Below, one piece after another: positions 57,263-64,000 of a stretch of 64,000 nt of DNA (positions are counted from its first letter, which is position 1; every line of letters starts with the position of its first letter). The stretch lies in contig NZ_JPOQ01000035.1 in the NCBI RefSeq assembly GCF_000735045.1, positions 17,551-81,550 of the forward strand, written 5' to 3'. The notes under the pieces were generated by a model. That model did no database searches, was not told the origin of the DNA, and saw nothing but the letters and a program-made list of their open reading frames with translations. The position numbers were made by a program, and so were the translations under genes. This DNA comes from Ferrovum myxofaciens (GTDB lineage: Bacteria; Pseudomonadota; Gammaproteobacteria; Burkholderiales; Ferrovaceae).

Positions 57263-60004
57263 ATGAAAAGAATGTTGTTTAACGCCACACACACGGAAGA
57301 ACTCCGGGTGGCTATTGTCGATGGTCAAAAACTGATCGACCTTGATATCGAATATTCCGGAAAGGAACAGAAAAAAAGTAATATTTACAAAGCAGTTGTC
57401 AGTCGTGTTGAACCTTCGCTTGAAGCCGTTTTTGTGGACTACGGTGCAGACCGCCACGGTTTTCTGCCCTTCAAGGAAATTGCCCGTACCGCTCTGAACG
57501 ACGAAGAGGGTGACTTTTCTCGTCAACGCATCGCCAGTTTACTTAAGGAAGGCCAGGAACTCATTGTCCAGGTTGACAAGGATGAACGAGGAAACAAAGG
57601 GGCGGCCCTGACCTCTTTCATCAGTTTGGCAGGCCGGTATCTGGTGTTGATGCCCAATAATCCCCGTGGTGGTGGTGTTTCGCGGCGAGTGGAAGGAGAA
57701 GAACGCGCTGAATTGCGGGATGTTCTCACCCAACTCGAAGTCCCTGCCGGCATGTCCCTGATTGCCCGCACCGCAGGCATCGGTCGCTCCGCCGAGGAGT
57801 TACAGTGGGATCTCAACTATCTCTTGCAACTATGGGCTGCCATTGAAGTTGCTGCCACAGGTCAAAAAGGCGCATTTCTGATTTATCAGGAAGGAAGTCT
57901 GGTTATTCGAGCGATTCGCGACCTGTTCCAACCCGATATTGGTGAAATTCTCATCGATACCGAACTCATTTACGAGCAGGCGCGCCAGTTCATGAGTCAC
58001 GTCATGCCCGGGAACGTTAACAAGGTTAAGTTATACCATGATGACGTACCACTCTTCTCGCGCTTTCAGATCGAACACCAGATTGAAACGGCCTACCGTC
58101 GTGAAGTCAGTCTACCTTCCGGAGGGGCCATCGTCATCGACCATACCGAGGCCCTGGTCTCTGTAGACGTCAACTCGGCCCGTGCCACGCGGGGTGCTGA
58201 TATCGAACATACAGCTCTCAACACCAATCAGGAAGCGGCCGATGAAATTGCTCGTCAATTGCGTTTGCGCGACCTGGGTGGACTGATCGTCATCGATTTC
58301 ATCGATATGGAGAACCCGCGCAACCAGCGCGAAGTGGAAAACCGCTTGCGTGACGCCCTGCGCTACGATCGGGCGCGCGTCCAAACCGGCAAGATTTCCC
58401 GCTTTGGTTTGCTCGAACTGTCCCGTCAACGCCTGCAGCCTTCCCTCGGAGAAACCAGTCATACCCCTTGCCCACGCTGTCATGGAACCGGGGTGATCCG
58501 CGATACGGAATCCTCTGCCCTGCATATTCTGCGTATCCTGCAAGAAGAAGCCATGAAGGATAATACGGCCATCGTGCGTGCTCAAGTACCGGTGGATGTC
58601 GCCACTTTCCTGCTCAATGAAAAGCGTCCAGACATCTATGGTATCGAGGCCCGTCTCAAGGTCCATGTCATGCTGATCCCCAATATTCACATGGAAACGC
58701 CCCACTATTCTGTGGTACGCATTCGCCATGATGAAGCCAATCAAATGGATTTCACGGAAGCCAGTTACCAGTTGGTGGAAGTTCCCGCGGATAATCAGGA
58801 ACCCCGGGTCCATGCGCTCACCCCTTCCAAGCCCGACCGGCCCGTTGCCGCAGTCCGCGGCATCACCCCTCAGCAACCCGCGCCCATGCCCGTGGTCCGC
58901 GCCCCTGCACCTGCCGCTCTACCCGCCCATACCTATCGTGAACAGGAGCGTAAAGGTTTGTTCGGGACCATCATAGGTTGGCTGAAAGGCAACTCCGCAT
59001 CGATCGGGACCCGTCCCGAACCTGCCTCGCATCTTCTTCCTGCCGAAGTCAAGACGGTGTCCCCTGTTCCCGCTCGCCCCGAACGAGAGGATCGTCGCCC
59101 CCCCCGTCAACGAAGAGAACGACGGGAACGGAGTCCGCAAAACCGCTCTCCAGTCCTTGAGGCCGCCACCCAGAATGAAGTGACCGCTCCAGATACCCCG
59201 GCGGAAGCAAAGTCTGCCCCCAAGCCCCCCCGGACACAAAGAAGAATCCGTCCCACGGATGACTCTGCCCCACCCCTTATCGTAGTGGCAGAATCATCCG
59301 TTGAGGAAGTCCTGGAAGGAGATGGCGTCAGCACCGTGCCGGCGGAAAAGGAAGGTCGGCGTCGGGGACGACGGGGAGGACGACGTGAAAAATCTCGTCG
59401 TTTCAATGGAGCCATTGCGCCCGCTTTTCCTCTCTCTGAGGCAGATGTACTGAAGAAAGGTGATGGGGATGAAGATGAGGTGGAAGTGCTTCAAGAGCCT
59501 GTTTCCGTCCGGTCTGACACAGAAGCGGCCCTTCAGGTTGACGCTGCCCCTGCAGTGATGCCCGTGCCCGAGGCCGAGTTGGAAATTCTATTGCCTGAAG
59601 CAGAAAAAGGTGATTCCTCGCCCAGTGCAGAGCACTTAACCCTCTCTCTCCCTGTATCCTCGCCGGAAACAGGGGCTGAACAGGCTCCTGAACCTGAAGC
59701 AGTTTCTTTCGCAGAATCTACCATCCAGCAACCCCCATTACCTGCGGAAACGGCCCTCCATAAACCTGTGGCTACGGTAATTTCGGCTCCTGCAACGTCA
59801 CTTCAGCAGGAAACGCTGGCCGTCCCTCCCGAATCCGGTCTGGTGTTGGTGCAGACTCGTGCCACTACCCTGGAACCAGAGGAACTTCCTGCCCCGGTAC
59901 GGCGGCGACGCACGGCACGCACGCGCTTCATTCCTGCTCAAAGTGAGCCTTTGATGCAGGTGGAAACGCAAAAATCGGTGACGCCTCCTGACATCCCTGA
60001 GTAA
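57263..60004 (+). CDS. rne: Ribonuclease E
   Basis: Main endoribonuclease of mRNA decay and rRNA/tRNA processing; scaffold of the degradosome. 913 residues. It starts [21 protein letters not shown], with an S1 domain (about 35-125), a 5'-sensor/RNase H-like region, catalytic Asp residues in [11 protein letters not shown] and VIDFIDM, and the zinc link CPRCHGTG. Residues 500-913 are low complexity: an Arg-rich stretch ([18 protein letters not shown]), a second ([15 protein letters not shown]), and a long Pro/Glu-rich acidic tail, as expected of an unstructured scaffold. A GGAG site stands 7 nt before ATG 57263. Confidence 0.95.
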   Translation: MKRMLFNATHTEELRVAIVDGQKLIDLDIEYSGKEQKKSNIYKAVVSRVEPSLEAVFVDYGADRHGFLPFKEIARTALNDEEGDFSRQRIASLLKEGQELIVQVDKDERGNKGAALTSFISLAGRYLVLMPNNPRGGGVSRRVEGEERAELRDVLTQLEVPAGMSLIARTAGIGRSAEELQWDLNYLLQLWAAIEVAATGQKGAFLIYQEGSLVIRAIRDLFQPDIGEILIDTELIYEQARQFMSHVMPGNVNKVKLYHDDVPLFSRFQIEHQIETAYRREVSLPSGGAIVIDHTEALVSVDVNSARATRGADIEHTALNTNQEAADEIARQLRLRDLGGLIVIDFIDMENPRNQREVENRLRDALRYDRARVQTGKISRFGLLELSRQRLQPSLGETSHTPCPRCHGTGVIRDTESSALHILRILQEEAMKDNTAIVRAQVPVDVATFLLNEKRPDIYGIEARLKVHVMLIPNIHMETPHYSVVRIRHDEANQMDFTEASYQLVEVPADNQEPRVHALTPSKPDRPVAAVRGITPQQPAPMPVVRAPAPAALPAHTYREQERKGLFGTIIGWLKGNSASIGTRPEPASHLLPAEVKTVSPVPARPEREDRRPPRQRRERRERSPQNRSPVLEAATQNEVTAPDTPAEAKSAPKPPRTQRRIRPTDDSAPPLIVVAESSVEEVLEGDGVSTVPAEKEGRRRGRRGGRREKSRRFNGAIAPAFPLSEADVLKKGDGDEDEVEVLQEPVSVRSDTEAALQVDAAPAVMPVPEAELEILLPEAEKGDSSPSAEHLTLSLPVSSPETGAEQAPEPEAVSFAESTIQQPPLPAETALHKPVATVISAPATSLQQETLAVPPESGLVLVQTRATTLEPEELPAPVRRRRTARTRFIPAQSEPLMQVETQKSVTPPDIPE

Positions 60005-60362
60005 ACCCGGCCATCCCTCGCTCGGATAAAGTTCCGAACGGGGGATGAACGAAAAAAGTGATCGTCAGGAGACATTGTTTCTCGGTTACCGGCAATACTT
60101 TCCCGAACGTCAGATTCAGGTATTGACGGTCGCAACGCAATCCATGACTTTCATCTGGTTGGAAGAAAAGAAGGAATGGAGTATCATGCACCACCGCTCC
60201 AGCCTTTGCCAAGATATCATTCCTCCCCATGATCCAATCTCGTCCCCATCCTGGGTCAAGCACACAATTTTTTCGGGTTATTCTGCACTGGCTTCGTGCG
60301 CTGCAAGGCCGGTTTTTTCTGGATTCTCACCCCTCATTTCCCCAACCACGGTGGTGAGGATC
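60005..60362 (+). other. Gap between rne and the TonB receptor remnant
   Basis: 358 nt. It holds a stem-loop just after rne (60012-60047) and a frame that stays open into the receptor gene (possible starts ATG 60186, with GGAG upstream, and the weaker TTG 60363). No domain or convincing promoter seen. Confidence 0.45.
60012..60047 (+). terminator. Stem-loop downstream of rne
   Basis: CATCCC...GGGATG with inner TCGG/CCGA and an 8-nt loop, 7 nt after the rne stop. The following sequence is A-rich, not T-rich, so it may be a 3' end stabiliser. Confidence 0.4.
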
Positions 60363-62608
60363 TTGCAACGCCTTATTCGTATCCTTTTTTTGAGTCAGGG
60401 ACTTTTTGGAGCGTTTACCTGCCAGGTTGCCCTGGCCAACTCGGGCAATATCTTGCAAGGGCAAGTTGAAGATAGTTTAGGAAACCCGATTGCCCAGGTT
60501 CAAATCCAGGTTCAGGATGATTCGGGCAACACACAGGCCACCCTGCATAGTGATGCTCAAGGCCAGTTCCACCTTTCGCTTCCTCCGGGGACCTACAGTT
60601 TGCAAGCCCACCAAGATCCCTATCAGGATGCCATCGGCATCGTCACGATGGGTAATACAGATCAGGCGACCCGACTGACTCTCGGCAGTACCCAGGCTCT
60701 GGCCATTCAGATCAGCAGCGCACAAAAGAGAAGTTCTCGTACTCAGGTCTCCACCCAGGATGCAAGCAGTATTACGCGTTTCGATGCCCAAGCCATTCAG
60801 GACTTGCCGCAGGGAGAGAACACCCCCCTCAATCAGGTTCTCTTACAAGCCCCGGGCGTCGTCAACGATTCCTTTGGTCAGTTGCATATCCGGGGTGATC
60901 ATGCCAACATCCAATACCGCATCGACGGTGTCCTGTTACCCGAGGGGATGAATGGTTTCGGGCAGTTTTTTGATACCCGTTTCGCCCAACAGATCGACCT
61001 CATGACGGGCGCTCTACCTGCTCTCTATGGAGATCACACGGCGGGCGTCGTCTCCATCACCACAAAACAGCAGTACGATGGATCAGGACAATTCGACCTT
61101 TACGGTGGAAGTTTCAACACGCTCAACCCCAGCGTGGAATACGGTAATTCCATCGGCAATCTGTCCTATTTTTTCACCGGCTCATACCTGAGCAATAGCC
61201 TGGGCATCCAACGTCCCAATCCCGGTTCGCCGATCCATGATAATACCCAGCAGTTTCGTGGTTTTGGTTATAAATCGGAATTTTGCCTCAAATGGGTCTG
61301 AAGGGGTACAACTCCGCCACGGTCGCCGATCAACAGAATGAATCCAATCAGTTTTCCATCCTGGCCCTGCAAGGTTCACTCAGCGATCAACTGGATTACC
61401 AAAGTTCGGTCTTCAGTCGCACCACAAGTCTCCAGTATCTCTCCGACATTCCCGGAAACCTCGCCTTCAACGGAGTCGCCCCGGACATTCTGCGCAGCAG
61501 TCTCAGCAACGGGTTGCAAAGCGATGCCACCTGGCGTCTCACCCCCACTCATACCGTGCGCTTCGGTTTCTATGGCCAGACAGAAAACATCGTCAGCAAC
61601 AATACCTCCACTCTGTTTCCAGTCAATGGCAGCGGTATGGTGTCGGGACCTGCTTATCCCATAACGGACAACCATACTTACAATGGCAACACCCTATGGG
61701 CCTTGTATACTCAAGATGAATGGAAAGCAAGCGATCGCATGACGGTCAACTATGGGTTACGTTTCGATCAGGTCAATGCCTTTGTCAGTGAAAACCAATG
61801 GAGTCCCCGTATCGGCATGGTCTATACCCTGACCCCACAAACCACTTGGCACATGGGGTATTCACGATATTTCACCCCGCCGCCCAACGAACTGGTCAGT
61901 ACCAGTACGCTGGCACTGTTCCAAAATACCACCCTGGCTGCCAATGGTCAAAACAGTCCGGTCAAATCACAACGCACCGATTACTACGATGTCGGTCTTT
62001 TGCATCAACTCAATACCCAAACCAATGTGGGCGTGGATACTTATTACAGTCGGAGCACCAACCTGCTCGACGAGGGCCAGTTTGGCCCTGCACTGATCAT
62101 GACCCCTTTCAATTATAACGAGGGCCTCATCTATGGAATCGAATTCACTGCCAACTACAAGAATGAGAACTTTTCTTCCTATGCCAATCTGGCACGCACC
62201 ATCAGCCAAGCACGGGGCATCAGTTCTAGTCAGTACCTGTTTTCTCCTGCCGTATTGAGTTATGCTGCCAACAATTGGGTTTATGTGGACCACCAACAGG
62301 CACTTACCGCATCCAGTGGCTTGGCTTATAATTGGAACGGCACCCACCTGTCCACCGATCTCATCTACCAAAGCGGACTGCGTAATGGTTTTGCCAATAC
62401 CACCAGTCTGCCTGCCTATACGGTGGTTAACTTGGGATTACGTCGTACCATCGCTCTTGATTCCACAGGTCCCATGGAATATCGTCTGGTCCTGCTCAAT
62501 CTGTTCAATCAAACCTATCTGATTCGGGATGGTTCCGGGATTGGTGTAGGTGCCCCTCAATACGGCATGCCCCGAGGTTTTTTTCTGGGCATCACCAAAC
62601 CTTTGTAA
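60363..62608 (+). pseudogene. TonB-dependent receptor interrupted by a frameshifting deletion
   Basis: An outer-membrane TonB-dependent receptor split in two frames. The first part (to the TGA at 61299-61301) has a signal-like N-terminus ending QVALA, a carboxypeptidase-regulatory-like beta domain (GNILQGQVEDSLGN...GTYSLQAHQ), then a plug with NQVLLQAPGVV, LHIRGDHANIQYRIDGV and GDHTAGVVSITTK. The second part (frame -1, open from 61274 to 62608) holds most of the barrel (DEWKASDRMTVNYGLRFDQ, SPRIGMVYTL, HMGYSRYFTPPP) and ends RGFFLGITKPL. In relatives I recall about 25-35 residues of barrel between FGYKSE and GYNSATV, and these seem missing here, so a deletion rather than a one-base slip. The start could also be ATG 60186. 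It ends 14 nt before exbB. Confidence 0.72.
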
Positions 62609-62622
62609 CGACTTGTGAGGCT

Positions 62623-63285
62623 ATGGATTTCATGCAAGAATTGATCGAAAGTTGGCACGCTCTTCAACTGGGGGGGCCGACACTGTATCCCCTGTTATTC
62701 CTGGCGTTAATGGCACTGGTCATTCTCCTCGACCGTACATGGATATTTTGGGGGTTCATCCGTTTGCCCCGCTCGCTGGATCAACTGGTCAGCACCTACG
62801 GGTTCACCTGGGAAAGTCTGGATGAGGAAATTCGTCGCACGGGAGAAAGAAATTACTATGGCCGATTTTGCCGTAACATCCTAGACCATCGTACACGCCC
62901 TCTCTGGTGGATCGAATCGCGCGCTCAGGACCAAGCACAAATTCTGGAAAAAGACATGGGAAGAGGGCTTTGGGTCCTGGAAACCATTGTCACGGCTGCG
63001 CCCTTGCTGGGATTGCTGGGCACTATCACGGGCATGATGCATGCCTTTAATCTGATTGGAGGCAATGGGTTGGTTGATCCCAGCGGCGTGACGGGGGGGG
63101 TGGCACAAGCCCTGATTGCCACGGCTGTGGGGATATTCATTGCCCTGATCGCCCTGTTCGGATTCAATTTTTTTTCCCGCCAGCAAACCCATGCCCTGGA
63201 GGAAATGGAGCGACTAGGGACTCATCTTCTGGACAATCTCCGCCTGGGCTACGAATTCTCCGTTCCCGAACAGGAATCCCCATGA
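62623..63285 (+). CDS. exbB: ExbB/TolQ/MotA-family proton channel protein
   Basis: Inner-membrane energy transducer for TonB. 220 residues, three membrane helices: about 20-40 (LYPLLFLALMALVILLDRTW), and the pair around AAPLLGLLGTITGMMHAF and GVAQALIATAVGIFIALIALFGF. GAGG precedes the ATG. It overlaps exbD by 4 nt. A TolQ role cannot be excluded, but the receptor and TonB neighbours favour ExbB. Confidence 0.9.
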   Translation: MDFMQELIESWHALQLGGPTLYPLLFLALMALVILLDRTWIFWGFIRLPRSLDQLVSTYGFTWESLDEEIRRTGERNYYGRFCRNILDHRTRPLWWIESRAQDQAQILEKDMGRGLWVLETIVTAAPLLGLLGTITGMMHAFNLIGGNGLVDPSGVTGGVAQALIATAVGIFIALIALFGFNFFSRQQTHALEEMERLGTHLLDNLRLGYEFSVPEQESP

Positions 63286-63689
63286 AACTCCGTCCTCGTC
63301 GCACCTATCGCCGGGGTCGCATCGAAATCATCCCTATGATCGATGTGATGTTTTTCCTGTTGGCCACTTTCATGCTGGCTTCGCTGTCCATGCAAAATCT
63401 CCACTCACTGCCGGTCAATTTGCCCCAGGGGCATGCGGCCCCCCTCCAGGCCAAGCACCCCATTACCTTGACCATTACGGCCCAAAGCCAAGTTCTGATC
63501 GATAAAACCCCCGTTACCTTGGAGACTTTGGGTAGTGTGCTGAAACAAAAAATGGGGAAATCAGACCAAACCGATCTCATCGTGGCTGCCGACAGCCAAG
63601 CGCCTAATGGCATTACTGTCCAGGCCATGTTGCGCGCCCGTGGGGTTGGCGTACAGCATTTTCTGATTGCTGTGAAACATGCGGACTGA
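63282..63689 (+). CDS. exbD: ExbD/TolR-family proton channel protein
   Basis: 135 residues. One membrane helix carries the proton-carrying Asp21 in IIPMIDVMFFLLATFML. A periplasmic domain follows, with LPQGHAAPL and LTITAQSQVLIDKTPVTLETL. It works with ExbB to drive TonB. It overlaps the tonB start by 11 nt. Confidence 0.9.
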   Translation: MKLRPRRTYRRGRIEIIPMIDVMFFLLATFMLASLSMQNLHSLPVNLPQGHAAPLQAKHPITLTITAQSQVLIDKTPVTLETLGSVLKQKMGKSDQTDLIVAADSQAPNGITVQAMLRARGVGVQHFLIAVKHAD

Positions 63690-64000
63690 GCCCACGACCC
63701 TGCTAACCCTGAACGATACCTTCTGGCCACGGTTGCCAGTCACACTTCCCCTTGCTCTTGTCCTCTGCCTTCTTGGTTTGCAACTGCTCACCCAATGGCT
63801 GGCTCCCCCTGCCAAAAAAATTCCTCCCCCTCTTCCCGTGGATGCACAGATCATTGAACTGCCCGCTGCCCATGAAGCCCATGCCGGCCCTCCCCCTGCC
63901 CCTGCAGCCAAACCTACCCCCGTCGTGCCACAGGTCCTGCATATGCCCAACACTTCCCCCAGCCCTCCCCCCCTTCCTCATTCGGAAGCTCCTGCTGCCC
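63679..64000 (+). CDS. tonB: TonB energy-transducing protein (partial, C-terminus off the right edge)
   Basis: 107 residues visible. A short cytoplasmic start is followed by one membrane helix at about 18-41 (LPVTLPLALVLCLLGLQLL) and a Pro-rich periplasmic stretch (AKKIPPPLPVDAQIIELPA, GPPPAPAAKPTPVVPQ). This layout and the exbB-exbD neighbours support TonB. The C-terminal receptor-binding domain is beyond the window. Its start lies inside the end of exbD. Confidence 0.85.
   Translation, partial: MRTEPTTLLTLNDTFWPRLPVTLPLALVLCLLGLQLLTQWLAPPAKKIPPPLPVDAQIIELPAAHEAHAGPPPAPAAKPTPVVPQVLHMPNTSPSPPPLPHSEAPAA

Noticed and set aside
60045..60362. Upstream extension of the receptor frame from ATG 60045
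   Set aside because: That ATG lies inside the stem-loop after rne and the added residues do not resemble a signal peptide. A later start near the hydrophobic segment is more likely.
61270..61301. Programmed -1 frameshift in the TonB receptor
   Set aside because: No X-XXY-YYZ slippery heptamer in the right phase, and barrel residues appear to be missing at the join, so deletion fits better.
1..64000. Search for tRNA, rRNA, CRISPR, transposase and phage genes
   Set aside because: None seen by reading; a dedicated RNA and mobile-element search was not possible here.

Overview
This 64 kb window is a stretch of bacterial chromosome of moderate GC content. It is densely coding, with many 4-nt ATGA overlaps between neighbouring genes. 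The gene order points to a betaproteobacterium. The clues are the run yceD-rpmF-plsX-fabH-fabD-fabG-acpP-fabF-mltG-tmk-holB-tatD, the divergent rluC/rne pair, maf next to an RsmI-like methyltransferase, and an aminotransferase head to head with uvrB. I cannot name the genus. I saw no tRNA, rRNA, CRISPR array, insertion sequence or prophage.

Layout. 0-2.7 kb: a partial aspartate/aromatic aminotransferase and uvrB. 2.7-15 kb (minus strand): a tripartite RND efflux cassette (mdtA, mdtB, mdtC, NodT-type outer-membrane lipoprotein), then nadE and a GlcD-like FAD oxidase. 15-22 kb: a lone mlaF-type ATPase, a 1383-residue SNF2 ATPase, and ettA. 22-25 kb: a glycine-zipper lipoprotein, rfbB-rfbA, and an OmpR-family regulator with a degenerate receiver. 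25.6-29.7 kb: NAD synthesis (nadB converging on nadC-nadA) and panD. 29.7-35 kb: a beta-oxidation operon (3-hydroxyacyl-CoA dehydrogenase/enoyl-CoA hydratase, thiolase, etfB, etfA). 35-39.3 kb: a pabB-pabC fusion and a probable copper locus (DUF2946-like protein, Cys-rich outer-membrane barrel, TlpA-PCuAC fusion). 39.4-45 kb: a Sel1-repeat protein, an EmrA-like adaptor and TolC-like protein behind panB, then yceI and cytochrome b561. 45-54.4 kb: fatty-acid synthesis with tmk/holB/tatD. 54.5-60 kb: maf, methyltransferase, rluC, rne. 60-64 kb: a broken TonB-dependent receptor followed by exbB, exbD and the start of tonB.

How the genes work together. nadB, nadA and nadC make nicotinate mononucleotide from aspartate and nadE finishes NAD; only nadD is missing from the window. 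panB and panD supply pantothenate precursors for CoA and ACP, which feed the fab cluster. The fad/etf operon passes electrons from acyl-CoA oxidation to the quinone pool. The RND pump, EmrA/TolC, the Mla ATPase, the copper locus and the TonB system all serve the cell envelope.

The parts most worth a second look are the TlpA-PCuAC fusion and its neighbours, the disrupted TonB receptor, the SNF2 protein with about 900 unassigned N-terminal residues, the degenerate response regulator, and transporter parts without their usual partners (mlaF without mlaE/D, emrA-tolC without emrB). I found no convincing wholly new system; most of the window is housekeeping. Motif and family calls come from reading the translations, not from database searches.
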